Assembly: GCA_963771655.1 (NCBI GenBank)
Contig: CAVYUG010000009.1
Span: 124,001-188,000 of the forward strand
DNA length: 64,000 nt
Direction: 5' to 3'
Source of the DNA: JAWVFM01 sp963771655
GTDB lineage: Bacteria; Actinomycetota; Thermoleophilia; Solirubrobacterales; 70-9
Shown here: positions 25,441 through 34,249 of the stretch, piece after piece
Position numbering within the stretch: position 1 is the first letter of the stretch
How the letters are laid out: each line of letters opens with the position of its first letter
Translations under genes and position numbers: made by a program
Notes under the pieces: model-generated
Database searches by the model: none
Told to the model about the DNA's origin: nothing
What the model saw: only the letters and a program-made list of their open reading frames with translations

Positions 25441-25458
25441 CAAGAAAGAGGAATTCCG

Positions 25459-26628
25459 GTGAGGCTGTCGCGGAGCATCCGCGGGAACACACGCATACGT
25501 TTCGTCGTACCGTTCGCCGCCACGGTCGCTTCGCTGACCGTCGGCGCCGGCGCCGCGCTCGCCGGTGGAGGCGGCGGCGGCGTGGGCGCCCCGCACGCGC
25601 CGAGCCTCAAGGACGTCACCTGCTCCGCCAAGTGCGCCGGCGTCCGCAAGGCCGTCGCCGGCTCGAAGGTGATCGTCAGCGGCAAGCACCTGTCGGGCGT
25701 CAAGCGGGTCTCGTTCGCCGCCTCCGGCGGCAATCGGATCTCCGTCAGCCCCAAGGAGGCCGGCAAGACGAGCGTCCAGGCGACGGTGCCCAGCGGCGCC
25801 GCCACCGGCAAGCCGAAGGTGAGCGACGCGTTCGGCAACGCCGCCGTCTCGCCCGAGCGGCTCCAGATCGTCAAGCACCTCCCGAGCTCGCACGGCTTCA
25901 AGCTCTCCGAGGCCACGGCCACCCCGCGCAAGGCCTACTACTACGGCACTCACGCCCCGACCGTCAAGTACATGTTCAGCGGCAGCGCCGCGACCGACGT
26001 GCGCATCGACGTCGTCGCCCGCCACACGGGCGGGCAGGTGGTGGACAGCTTCGTCGACCAGGGCGCCGAGCCCAACACCACGAACGTCGCCCATTGGGAC
26101 GGCAAGGGCCTCGACGGAAAGAAGGCCCCGGGCGGCTTCTATCGCTTCTCGATCGGGCCGGCTTCAGGAGGGGGCGTCGAGACGACCAGCGACGCTCTCT
26201 TCCAGTGGAGGGGCTACGAGTTCCCCGTCCGCGGGGCCCACAGCTACGGAGATGGCGTCGGCGCCCCACGCGCCGGCCACCTACACCAGGGCCAGGACGT
26301 CCTGGCCGCCTGCGGCCTGAAGCTCGTCGCGGCACGCGGCGGGCGCGTCCAGTGGCGCGGGTGGCAGAGCGCTGCCGGCAACTTCGTCGTCATCGACGGC
26401 CGCGGCACCGGTCATGACTACGCCTACATGCACTTGAAGGCACCGTCGCCGCTACACAAGGGCCAGGTGGTCCGGACAGGCCAGCGGATCGGCGTCGTCG
26501 GGTCGACCGGTGACGCGACCGCCTGCCACCTGCACTTCGAGGAGTGGTCGGCGCCCGGCTGGTACGAGGGCGGCCACTACCTGGCATCCGTCACGGAGCA
26601 CCTTCGAAGCTGGGATAGGTGGAGCTAG
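25459..26628 (+). CDS. M23 family peptidoglycan endopeptidase (riboswitch controlled)
   Basis: 389 residues. Signal peptide (about 1-35, ending GAGAALAGG), an IPT/TIG-like domain (about 50-140: VTCSAKCAGVRKAVAGSK... and IVSGKHLSGVKRVSFA), a second beta domain with VAHWDGKGLDGKKAPGGFYRF, and a C-terminal M23 domain. Zinc and catalytic residues of LytM-type enzymes are present: HQGQD (HxxxD) and HLHFE (HxH). It would cleave peptide cross-bridges outside the cell. GTG start with GAGGAATT 5 nt upstream. Controlled by the c-di-AMP riboswitch immediately before it; its stop overlaps the next gene, a diverged copy. Confidence 0.9.
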   Translation: MRLSRSIRGNTRIRFVVPFAATVASLTVGAGAALAGGGGGGVGAPHAPSLKDVTCSAKCAGVRKAVAGSKVIVSGKHLSGVKRVSFAASGGNRISVSPKEAGKTSVQATVPSGAATGKPKVSDAFGNAAVSPERLQIVKHLPSSHGFKLSEATATPRKAYYYGTHAPTVKYMFSGSAATDVRIDVVARHTGGQVVDSFVDQGAEPNTTNVAHWDGKGLDGKKAPGGFYRFSIGPASGGGVETTSDALFQWRGYEFPVRGAHSYGDGVGAPRAGHLHQGQDVLAACGLKLVAARGGRVQWRGWQSAAGNFVVIDGRGTGHDYAYMHLKAPSPLHKGQVVRTGQRIGVVGSTGDATACHLHFEEWSAPGWYEGGHYLASVTEHLRSWDRWS

Positions 26629-27758
26629 GCCTCCGGCGGCCGCGGCGCGCGGCCCTCGGAGCCGGCGCCGCACTCCTCGGCTGGCTGCTCCTGTCCATCG
26701 GCGCGGCCGGCGCCGGCGCCACCCCTCCCGGCCCTCACCCCACCGGCATTCGCTGCGAGCACGCCTGCGCGGGAACGCGCACCGCCGCCGCGGGATCCCT
26801 GGTGCGATTCCGCGGCTCGCACCTCTCGAAGGTGGGCGCGGTCGCCTTTCCGGCCCCGGCCGGCCGGACGCAGGTCAAGCCCGTTGTCGTTCGGCGCCAC
26901 TCGCTGGGGGCGGTCGTCCCCTCGGGCGCCGTCAGCGGACGGCCGGTGCTCCGCGCGAGCGGCGGGCGCAGCGCGGTGGCCCCGCGGCGCCTGCGGATCG
27001 TCCCGCGTTCCCGGATCCCGGCGCCCGGAAGCTTCCGCCTCCGCCACGCCGGCGTCTCGCCGCGGCCCGTCTTCTTCGACGCGCCGGCGGAGATCAGCTA
27101 CCGGTTCAGCGCCCGCGGCCGAGCCGACGTCGTCCTGAGGCTCGTCCGCGCGCGGACCGGCGAAACGGTCCGTCGCTGGGTCCGCCAGCAACGTGGCGCC
27201 TTACGCGCGCCACACCCTCGGCTGGAACGGCACCGCCGACGGCGGCGGCCACCTGCGTTCCGGCCACTACGTCCTGCGGATCGGGCACCCGCACAGCCAC
27301 GGTCAGCCCGGCTCCCGCTTCCACCTCTACGACGCGAAGTTCCCGGTCCGCGGCCCGCACGGCTTCGGCGGCGCCGAGCAGCGCTTCGGCGCCCCCGCTC
27401 GGGCGGCCGGGTTCACCAGGGGCAGGACACCTTCGCGGCCTGCGGCACCAGGGAGGTCGCGGCGGTCGGCGGAACGGTGGAGGCGCGCGGCTACGACCCG
27501 GTGCTCTACGGCAACTGGCTCGTGATCGACGCCCGCGGCACGACGACCGATCACCGCTACGCCCACCTCATCGCCCCCACGCCCCTTCACACGCACGAGC
27601 ACGTGAGCACCGGCCAGCTGGTCGGCAGGGTGGGCAGGACCGGCAACGCTCGCACGGTGGGATGCATGCTCCACTTCGAGGTCTGGCCGCACGGCTGGGA
27701 GCGCGGCAGCCCGGTCGACCCGCTGCCGCTGTTGCGGCGGTGGGACCGTTACAGCTAG
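26619..27758 (+). CDS. M23 family protein, diverged tandem copy (two compensating frameshifts)
   Basis: About 379 residues with the same order as the gene before it: signal peptide, IPT-like domain (GIRCEHACAGTRTAAAGSLVRF), middle domain (LGWNGTADGGGHLRSGHYVLRIG) and M23 domain. The middle part is in another frame between about 27190 and 27400, where the flanks are in one frame, so two indels cancel. The HQGQD motif is kept, but HLHFE is MLHFE: the first His of HxH, a catalytic residue in LytM, is Met (codon ATG, away from the indels). It may be a non-catalytic regulator or binder. GTG start overlaps the previous stop by 10 nt. Confidence 0.85.
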   Translation: MELGLRRPRRAALGAGAALLGWLLLSIGAAGAGATPPGPHPTGIRCEHACAGTRTAAAGSLVRFRGSHLSKVGAVAFPAPAGRTQVKPVVVRRHSLGAVVPSGAVSGRPVLRASGGRSAVAPRRLRIVPRSRIPAPGSFRLRHAGVSPRPVFFDAPAEISYRFSARGRADVVLRLVRARTGETVRRWVRQQRGALRAPHPRLERHRRRRRPPAFRPLRPADRAPAQPRSARLPLPPLRREVPGPRPARLRRRRAALRRPRSGGRVHQGQDTFAACGTREVAAVGGTVEARGYDPVLYGNWLVIDARGTTTDHRYAHLIAPTPLHTHEHVSTGQLVGRVGRTGNARTVGCMLHFEVWPHGWERGSPVDPLPLLRRWDRYS

Positions 27759-27771
27759 GGCGTCGCCGTGC

Positions 27772-29394
27772 CTACTCCCACTCGATGGTCGCCGGCGGCT
27801 TCGACGACACGTCGAGGGCCACGCGGTTCACGCCTCGCACCTCGTTGATGATCCGGTTCGAGACGCGCTCGAGGAGGTCGTAGGGCAACCGGGCCCAGTC
27901 CGCGGTCATGGCGTCCTGGGAGGTCACGGCGCGGATCACGACGGGGTAGGCGTAGGTCCTCCCGTCGCCCTGCACGCCGACCGACCGCACCACCGGCAGA
28001 ACGCAGAACGACTGCCAGAGCTCGCGGTAGAGCCCGGCCGCGCGAATCTCCTCCTGGAGGATCGCGTCGGCCTCGCGAAGGATCTCGAGGCGCTCGGCGT
28101 TCACCTCGCCGCCCACGATCCGGATCGCGAGACCCGGGCCGGGGAACGGCTGGCGCCAGACGATGCGATCGGGAAGGCCGAGCTCGGCGGCGACCGCCCG
28201 GACCTCGTCCTTGAACAGCATCCGCAGCGGCTCGACGAGGTCGAGCCCGAGGTCCTCGGGAAGCCCGCCGACGTTGTGATGCGACTTGATCGTGTCGGCC
28301 TCGCGCCCGTCGCCGCCCGACTCGATCACGTCCGAGTAGAGCGTTCCCTGGACCAGGAACCTCGCGTCGGGAAGCTTCTCCGCCTCGTCCTCGAAGACGC
28401 GGATGAACTCCTCGCCGATGATCTTGCGCTTGCGCTCCGGCTCGTCGACGCCCTCCAAACGGGTGATGAAGCGCTCCGTCGCGTCGACGTGCACGAGGCT
28501 CGCGCCGAGCCGGTCCCGGAAGGCCGCGACCACCTGAGCCGCCTCGTCCTTCCGCATCAGGCCGTGATCGACCAGGACGCAGGTGAGCTGATCGCCGATC
28601 GCCCGATGAACGAGCGCCGCCGCGGTCGCGGAGTCGACCCCGCCGGACAGCCCGCAGACAACCCCCGCGTCGCCCACCGCCTCGCGGATCCTCTCCACCT
28701 GCTCGTCGATCACCGACTCCGGCGACCACTGCCGCTCGCAGCCGGCGATCTCGCGTAGGAAGCGGTCGAGGATCTGGGAGCCGTACGGGGTATGGACGAC
28801 CTCGGGGTGGAACTGGATTCCATAGAGCCCTCGATCGGGGCTCTCGACCGCGGCGACCGGCGATCCCGGGCTCGACGCGAGAGCCGTGAAGCCCGGGGGC
28901 GGCTCGAAGACGGCGTCGCGGTGGCTCATCCAGCACTGCTGCTCGTCGGGAAGGCCAGCCAGCAGGTGCCCACCGCCGTCGGCGAGGGTCAGCTCGGTGC
29001 GGCCGAACTCACCGGACTCCGCGCCCTCGACCCGCCCGCCGAGCGAGCGGACCATCGCCTGCATGCCGTAGCAGATGCCCAGAACGGGGGTGCCGAGGTC
29101 GAGGAGCTCCGTCCGCAGCTCCGGCGCGCCCTCCGAGTAGACGGAGGCCGGCCCCCCGGAGAGGACGAGTGCCGCCGGAGAGCGCTCGACGATGACGTCG
29201 AGCGGCGTGTCGTGCGGCAAGAGCTCCGCGAAGACCCCGCACTCGCGGATCCGGCGCGCGATCAGCTGCGAGTACTGCCCGCCGAAGTCGAGGACCAGTA
29301 CCTCTTCGCGCGCGTTGCCCGAGCCGCTGGGCGCATGGCTTTCGCCCCGCTCTAGCGGGGCGGCAACGACGGTCTCAGTCGTCGGAGACCGCAA
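27772..29394 (-). CDS. guaA: GMP synthase (glutamine-hydrolysing)
   Basis: 540 residues from TTG 29394; homology begins near LVLDFGGQYSQLIARRI about 32 codons in, and no ATG or GTG lies between. Class I amidotransferase domain with Cys in LGICYGMQAM and the His-Glu pair in GIQFHPEVVHT; ATP pyrophosphatase domain with the PP-loop GLSGGVDSATAAAL; C-terminal dimerisation domain with PFPGPGLAIRI and the terminal KPPATIEWE. Converts XMP to GMP. It follows guaB3 with a 20-nt overlap if TTG is right; a palindrome at 29344-29361 lies in the first codons. Confidence 0.95.
   Translation of the reverse strand: MRSPTTETVVAAPLERGESHAPSGSGNAREEVLVLDFGGQYSQLIARRIRECGVFAELLPHDTPLDVIVERSPAALVLSGGPASVYSEGAPELRTELLDLGTPVLGICYGMQAMVRSLGGRVEGAESGEFGRTELTLADGGGHLLAGLPDEQQCWMSHRDAVFEPPPGFTALASSPGSPVAAVESPDRGLYGIQFHPEVVHTPYGSQILDRFLREIAGCERQWSPESVIDEQVERIREAVGDAGVVCGLSGGVDSATAAALVHRAIGDQLTCVLVDHGLMRKDEAAQVVAAFRDRLGASLVHVDATERFITRLEGVDEPERKRKIIGEEFIRVFEDEAEKLPDARFLVQGTLYSDVIESGGDGREADTIKSHHNVGGLPEDLGLDLVEPLRMLFKDEVRAVAAELGLPDRIVWRQPFPGPGLAIRIVGGEVNAERLEILREADAILQEEIRAAGLYRELWQSFCVLPVVRSVGVQGDGRTYAYPVVIRAVTSQDAMTADWARLPYDLLERVSNRIINEVRGVNRVALDVSSKPPATIEWE
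29344..29361. repeat. Palindrome at the guaB3-guaA junction
   Basis: GCCCCGCT-CT-AGCGGGGC, 8-bp arms with a 2-nt centre, about 15-30 nt after the guaB3 stop. If guaA starts downstream of the TTG used here, this would be an intercistronic hairpin. Confidence 0.4.
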
Positions 29395-30586
29395 CTGCCT
29401 CGGCGACGACCGCCCGGCCGTTCGACCCCATGCCCACCGACTGCTCCCGCTGAAGCTTCTTGCCCTCCGTCTGGAGGGCCGGCGCGACCATCACCTCAGC
29501 CCGCTGGAAGTCGCGGATGTCCTCGTAGCCGCAGGTGGCCATCGAGGTGCGCAGTGCGCCCATGAGGTTGAAGGTGCCGTCGTTCTCCTGGGCGGGGCCG
29601 AGGAGGATCTCCTCGAGCGTCCCGTCCTGGCGCGTGGCGACGCGCGCGCCGCGCGGCAGCGAGGGATGGAAGGTCGCCATGCCCCAATGGAAGCCGCGTC
29701 CGGGAGCCTCGGACGCGCGGGCGAGCGGCGAGCCGATCATCACGGCGTCGGCGCCGCATGCGATCGCCTTGGAGATGTCTCCCCCGGTCCGCATGCCGCC
29801 GTCGGCGATGACGTTGCAGTACTCGCCGGTCTCGAGCATGTGCTGGGAGCGCGCCGCGGCCACGTCGGCGATCGCGGTGGCCTGCGGGACGCCGATGCCG
29901 AGGACGCCGCGCGTGGTGCACGCCGCGCCCGGGCCGACGCCCACCAGCACGCCCACCGCGCCGGTGCGCATCAGGTGAAGACCGGTGGAGAACGAGGCGA
30001 CACCCCCGATGATGCACGGCACCGGCACCTCCGCCGTGAACTCCTTCAGGTTGAGCGGCGGGCGCTCCTCGTCGGACGAGACGTGCTCGGCCGAGATCAC
30101 GGTGCCCTGGATCACGAGGATGTCGAGGCCCGCCTCGAGGGCCACCTCGTAGTGCTCGCGGACGCGCTGGGGTGTGAGCGAGCCGGCGGCGACGACGCCC
30201 TCGGCCTTGATCTCCTCCACCCGCTGAGCGATCAGCTCCGGCTTGAGCGGCTCGCCGTAGATCTCCTGCATGAGCGCCGTCGCCTCGTGTGGTGGCGCCG
30301 ACGCGATCCGGCGAAGCTCGGCCTCGGCGTCCTCGTAGCGCGACCAGATGCCCTCGAGGTTCAGGACCCCCAGGCCGCCGAGCCGCCCGATCGCTGCGGC
30401 CGACTTCGGGCTGACGACGCCGTCCATCGCCGAGGCGAGGAGCGGGAGCTCGAAGCGGTACGGGCCGAGCGTCCAGCTGACGTCGACGTCGTCGGGGTCG
30501 CGGGTGCGCCGAGACGGCACGATCGCGATGTCGTCGAACCCGTATGCCCTGCGGCCCTTCTTGCCGCGACCGATCTCTACTTCCAC
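29375..30586 (-). CDS. guaB3: GuaB3-family IMP dehydrogenase-related protein
   Basis: 403 residues. Has the (beta/alpha)8 IMPDH/GMPR fold but no CBS domains, the mark of the GuaB3 group. The catalytic Cys is in VGPGAACTTRGVLG, with ADGGMRTGGDISKAIACGADAVMIG for phosphate binding. GTG start at 30586. No second, CBS-containing guaB is present in the window; whether this enzyme makes XMP or, as reported for some relatives, acts as a GMP reductase cannot be decided here. Next to guaA on the same strand. A terminator lies in its leader. Confidence 0.9.
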   Translation of the reverse strand: MEVEIGRGKKGRRAYGFDDIAIVPSRRTRDPDDVDVSWTLGPYRFELPLLASAMDGVVSPKSAAAIGRLGGLGVLNLEGIWSRYEDAEAELRRIASAPPHEATALMQEIYGEPLKPELIAQRVEEIKAEGVVAAGSLTPQRVREHYEVALEAGLDILVIQGTVISAEHVSSDEERPPLNLKEFTAEVPVPCIIGGVASFSTGLHLMRTGAVGVLVGVGPGAACTTRGVLGIGVPQATAIADVAAARSQHMLETGEYCNVIADGGMRTGGDISKAIACGADAVMIGSPLARASEAPGRGFHWGMATFHPSLPRGARVATRQDGTLEEILLGPAQENDGTFNLMGALRTSMATCGYEDIRDFQRAEVMVAPALQTEGKKLQREQSVGMGSNGRAVVAEAVAVSDD

Positions 30587-30648
30587 CGCTTACGCGCCTC
30601 CGGGGGTGTGGCTGGTCGAAGGATCCAGGCTATGCCCGCTCGCGGACG

Positions 30649-30671
30649 AAAAAACCCCGGCGAGCCGGGGT
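30649..30671 (-). terminator. Intrinsic terminator in the guaB3 leader
   Basis: On the minus strand: ACCCCGG, short loop, CCGGGGT then six U (30654-30649). It lies about 63 nt before the guaB3 start and about 50-70 nt after a -10-like TATGAT (30729-30724). It could end a short independent RNA or act as an attenuator of guaB3-guaA. Confidence 0.75.
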
Positions 30672-30729
30672 CGCGAACGCGGATTTTGCGAGCTTGATAA
30701 GCCCGGACTCCAAGGTCGAATCGATCATA
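30672..30729 (-). promoter_or_regulatory. guaB3 promoter and short leader RNA before the terminator
   Basis: TATGAT at 30729-30724 is the best -10 on this strand; its -35 is weak. The leader (about 30717-30672) contains CTTG...CAAG and GCTT/AAGC complementary pairs and no ORF of note. I do not recognise a known riboswitch class. The region up to 30787 also holds the promoter of the divergent gene (TATACT at 30771-30776, 11 nt before its GTG). Confidence 0.5.
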
Positions 30730-30787
30730 CAAGGCTCCTGATCCCAACCGAGGGGCCATCGGGGTCCTCATATACTCGCGCGGCTCC

Positions 30788-32068
30788 GTGCGCCGCCTCC
30801 GCGCAGCCGTAGACAGCCGGCTCGATTCGATTCCCGTCCGAGAGCGCCGGCTCGTCGGCTCGGCGATGGCTCTGGGCCTGATCGTCGTCGTGGCCTACGT
30901 GCTCGCCACGCGTCCGGACCGCCTCGCGGGCGATCAGGCCGAGTACAACCAGATGGGGATCTTCTTCACGCACGGGCACTGGTGGTGGTCGACGCACCCC
31001 TTCGGCATCCCTCACGCCTCCGCGTGGCGGCCGCCCGTCTATCCGCTCTGGGTGGGCTTTTGGTACTGGCTCGGAGGGGCGGACGTCACGAAGGTCTTGC
31101 TCATCCAGTCCGTGCTCGCCGCGTTGACCGTCGCGCTTTCATGGGCGCTCGCGCGCCGACTCTTCGGGCCACGCCCCGCAATCGTGACGGCCTTCGTCGT
31201 GGCGGTCTTCCCGCTCTCATGGCAATGGTTCGGTTTGCTCTACACCGAGGCGTTCGCGATCCCGCTGACGCTCGTGGTGCTGCTCATCTACCTGGATCGG
31301 CCGCCGACGCGGAGCATCGCCATCGCGACCGGGATCGCGATGGGGATCCTCCTGATGGTCCGGCCCACATCGGTCTTCATCTTCGCGGGGATATTCGTCG
31401 CCTGGGCCGTCGCGGTCGACGTTCGCCGCGCGGCGCGGTTCGCCGCGCTCACCGTCGTCGCTGCCGTCCTCGTGATCACGCCCTGGGCGATCCGCAATTC
31501 GATCGTGGCTCACGGATTCGTGCCGCTGTCGATGCAGGACATGGCGATTTACGGCACCTTCAGCAGGACCGCCGCCAACGATCCCGATTTCCCCTACGCG
31601 TGGCGTCCGTATGCCCCTGGCGCCCAGCGCATCCTGACCGACCAGAGCCTGACGGACGCAGAGGTTCGCTCGAGGCTGAGCAACCTCGGCCTCGACTACA
31701 TCGAGGACCATCCCACCTCACTGCTCGGCGCGTTCTTCTGGAACGGGATCAGTCGCCTGTGGGACATCCGACGCCCGTCCACGGCCCTCACTGAGGATCC
31801 GTTCGAGGGCCGGAGCCGATTGGTCGACGAGGTCGGCCTGGGGATGTACTACCTGCTGGCGCCGCTCGCCGCCTTCGGCCTCTGGAAGGCGCGATCGCGA
31901 CGGGCGCTGGTCTTCGGCCTCTTGGCGATGGCCCTGGCGGCGTCGGTGGTGTTCACGGTGGCATCCGGAACGCGCTACCGCGCGCCCCTCGAGCCGTTGA
32001 TCGTGATCCTCGCCGTGTCCGCCCTCTTCGCCCGGGCGCCGGACGCGGGTCGCGAGCGCGTCAGGTGA
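30788..32068 (+). CDS. Polytopic GT-C type glycosyltransferase (GT39/PMT-like)
   Basis: 426 residues. About ten hydrophobic helices from residue 27 on. The first extracytoplasmic loop carries DRLAGDQAEYNQMGIFF, with the acidic residue typical of GT-C enzymes, followed by RPPVYPLWVGFWYWLGG and RPTSVFIFAGIFVAW. Such enzymes move sugars from polyprenyl-phosphate donors to acceptors outside the membrane. A paralogue of the same plan is at 35622-36944. GTG start 11 nt after a TATACT -10. It converges on the pfkB-like gene with an 8-nt overlap. Confidence 0.8.
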   Translation: MRRLRAAVDSRLDSIPVRERRLVGSAMALGLIVVVAYVLATRPDRLAGDQAEYNQMGIFFTHGHWWWSTHPFGIPHASAWRPPVYPLWVGFWYWLGGADVTKVLLIQSVLAALTVALSWALARRLFGPRPAIVTAFVVAVFPLSWQWFGLLYTEAFAIPLTLVVLLIYLDRPPTRSIAIATGIAMGILLMVRPTSVFIFAGIFVAWAVAVDVRRAARFAALTVVAAVLVITPWAIRNSIVAHGFVPLSMQDMAIYGTFSRTAANDPDFPYAWRPYAPGAQRILTDQSLTDAEVRSRLSNLGLDYIEDHPTSLLGAFFWNGISRLWDIRRPSTALTEDPFEGRSRLVDEVGLGMYYLLAPLAAFGLWKARSRRALVFGLLAMALAASVVFTVASGTRYRAPLEPLIVILAVSALFARAPDAGRERVR

Positions 32069-33020
32069 CCGACGTTTGGAGGTCGAGCTCGTGCACCTGG
32101 ATCCGTCCGAGGATTCGCTCCACCTCCGCGGCGTCGAGGGTCCCGGCGCCGAGGTGCTGCGTCGACTCGGCGCCGCAGGCGACACCGTAGGCGAGGCACT
32201 CCCGCGGCGACGCGCCCTCATATCGGGCCGCGACGTAGCCCGCGAGGAAGCAGTCGCCCGATCCGACCGATGAGACCGTCTCGAGCGGCGCCGTCGCGAC
32301 CTCGTAACGGCGTCGCTCGGACCCCTGGCCGACGACGGCGACGCAGCCCGCCTCGCGGGTGATCACCGCCTCTCCGGCGCCCATTTCGATCAGTCGCTCG
32401 ACTCCGAGCGCCAGGTCGTCGGCATCGTTGAACTCGTGGCCGACCGCCTCCTCCGCCTCGCCGACGTTCGGCGCGACCACGGCGGGCTCCGCTTGCAGCG
32501 CCGCCCGCATGAGCTCGCCGTCCGTGTCGACGACGCACAGGACGCCCAGGCGGCGAAGCTCGGCGACGAGGCGCGCGTAGACACCGACGTCGACGCCCTG
32601 CGGCACGCTCCCCGCCAGAACGCAGATCGTCGCCCCCTGGGCGAGATAGAGGAGCTTCTCGACGAAGCGGTCGACCTCCGGGGGCGCGACCTCCGGGCCG
32701 CGCTCGTTGATCTCGGTCTGCTCGCCCGAGGTGGGGTCGATGACCGCGAGGTTGGTGCGCGACTCGCCCGAGATGCGCGTGAAGTCGTTGAGGATCGACT
32801 CCTCGGCCAGCCGCTCGAGAATGCGGGCGCCAGTCGCCCCACCCGCAAGGCCCGTGGCGATGACGGGGCGGCCGAGGAGCTTCAGCGCCCGCGCCACGTT
32901 CACTCCCTTGCCGCCCGCGACCGTCCTCGCCTCGACCGCCCGGTGCCGGCGGCCGAGGCGGAAGTTGGGAACGGCGACGGTTCTATCGATCGCCGCGTTC
33001 AGCGTCACGGTCAGGATCAC
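32061..33020 (-). CDS. PfkB-family sugar kinase (1-phosphofructokinase-like)
   Basis: 319 residues. Starts ILTVTLNAAIDRTVAVPNF, the usual opening of FruK/LacC-type kinases; VAGGKGVNVARALKLLG binds substrate and VGSGDCFLAGYVA holds the catalytic Asp in a GxGD motif. Substrate is probably a phosphorylated hexose such as fructose-1-phosphate or fructose-6-phosphate; the exact one is not clear and no PTS gene is nearby. GTG start overlaps the carboxypeptidase stop (GTGA) with GGAGGAG upstream. Confidence 0.88.
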   Translation of the reverse strand: MILTVTLNAAIDRTVAVPNFRLGRRHRAVEARTVAGGKGVNVARALKLLGRPVIATGLAGGATGARILERLAEESILNDFTRISGESRTNLAVIDPTSGEQTEINERGPEVAPPEVDRFVEKLLYLAQGATICVLAGSVPQGVDVGVYARLVAELRRLGVLCVVDTDGELMRAALQAEPAVVAPNVGEAEEAVGHEFNDADDLALGVERLIEMGAGEAVITREAGCVAVVGQGSERRRYEVATAPLETVSSVGSGDCFLAGYVAARYEGASPRECLAYGVACGAESTQHLGAGTLDAAEVERILGRIQVHELDLQTSVT

Positions 33021-34249
33021 TCTGAGCCTCTCCTCCGGTCGAGGAGCCTACCCTCCCGCGGGGCGGTCATGGCGATGACGGCCAGTGCGAGCCCGGCGGC
33101 GAGGACGATCGCGCCGGTCACGGAGACCGCAATCTCCGAAGGCGAGCCGGGGAGCGCCTGCGCGACGCCGCCGGGCGCCGGCGGGGGCGCGACCGACCGG
33201 GCGGCCACGAGTGGAACGGACCTCGTGGCGCCTGACGCGCCGCGCACCAGTGCACGCCCGAGCGGCCGGCCTCGGCGCACAGGGGGCTCGACCTCGCGAG
33301 GGGCGTGAACGGCGATCACCGGTCGCTGCCCTGCACGCGAGAAGACCGTGACCCGATGCGCCGCCACGAGCGGCAGCCGTCCGCCGGTGTCCGCAACCCT
33401 CGGGTGCGCGAGCGCCTGCCGCGGAGCGACGGCCACCCGCGGGCGGTAAAGCGAGAATCCGTAGCGCAGGAGCTCGAGGCTGTCGGCGTCGCGAGCGTAC
33501 TCCGAGGGCGCGCCGAGGACCGCGCCGATGAGGGTGACGCCATGCCGGCGGGCGGCCGACACCAGCACGTACCGCGCGTCGATCGTGTAACCGGTCTTGA
33601 CCCCGATGATCCACGGATAGCGACCGACCAGGTCGTTGCGGTTCATCACGGTTCGCACCTCGCCTCCGTTCGTCAGCGTCTTCCGCGCCGTGCCCACGAT
33701 CCGGGCGAATCGCGGATTGCGAAGCAGGAGCCTGGCGAGGTGCGCGAGGTCGGAGGCCGTCGAGTAGTTGCCCGGCGTGTCGACCCCGACCGGGGTGGCG
33801 TAATGAGTGCTCGCGAGCCCGAGCGCTGCCGCGGCCCGGTTCATTTTCGCGACGAACGCTGGGATCGAGCCCGCGTCACCGTCGGCCAGGGTCACGGCGG
33901 CGTCCCCCCCACTCGGCAGCAGCATCCCGTAGAGCAGGTCGTGCACCGTGTCGCGCTCGCCGGGCTGCAGGCCGAGCACGGCCTCCCCCGGCTCCGGCTG
34001 GTAGGGCGGCGCGGCGAGGCGCTCGCGGGGCCGCAGGTCGCGCAGGGCGAGGTAGGCCGTCATGAGCTTCGTGGTGGAGGCGATCGAGAGCTCGCGGTCG
34101 GCGTCGTTCGCGGTGAGCGCGGCGCCGTCGGCCGCGTCGATCAGCATCCAGGCGCGGGCATCGAGGGTGGGTGGCGGTCCCGAGGCGCTCGCGGGTCGAG
34201 GGCCGGCCAGAAGGGCCGCGACGACGAGCGCCGCGGCCGCGAGGCTCAG
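33017..34249 (-). CDS. D-alanyl-D-alanine carboxypeptidase (peptidase S11)
   Basis: About 410 residues. Signal peptide (LSLAAAALVVAALLAGPRPASASG), then the penicillin-binding fold: SxxK in ELSIASTTKLMTAYLAL, SGG in MLLPSGGDAAVTLAD (most relatives have SxN, so Asn is replaced by Gly) and KTG in IIGVKTGYTIDA. A C-terminal hydrophobic helix near residue 375-400 suggests a membrane anchor. It trims stem peptides. No in-frame ATG, GTG or TTG precedes the signal peptide; CTG at 34249 overlaps the LysM stop as CTGA in the pattern used by neighbours, so I place the start there with reserve. Confidence 0.85.
   Translation of the reverse strand: MSLAAAALVVAALLAGPRPASASGPPPTLDARAWMLIDAADGAALTANDADRELSIASTTKLMTAYLALRDLRPRERLAAPPYQPEPGEAVLGLQPGERDTVHDLLYGMLLPSGGDAAVTLADGDAGSIPAFVAKMNRAAAALGLASTHYATPVGVDTPGNYSTASDLAHLARLLLRNPRFARIVGTARKTLTNGGEVRTVMNRNDLVGRYPWIIGVKTGYTIDARYVLVSAARRHGVTLIGAVLGAPSEYARDADSLELLRYGFSLYRPRVAVAPRQALAHPRVADTGGRLPLVAAHRVTVFSRAGQRPVIAVHAPREVEPPVRRGRPLGRALVRGASGATRSVPLVAARSVAPPPAPGGVAQALPGSPSEIAVSVTGAIVLAAGLALAVIAMTAPREGRLLDRRRGSE

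Noticed and set aside
30680..30760. Possible tRNA in the guaB3 leader
   Set aside because: The GGTCGAATC stretch hints at a T-arm, but acceptor, D-arm and anticodon stems do not form.
30577..30771. Small minus-strand ORF of 64 codons over the guaB3 leader
   Set aside because: It runs through the promoter, terminator and into guaB3 and has no plausible protein character.
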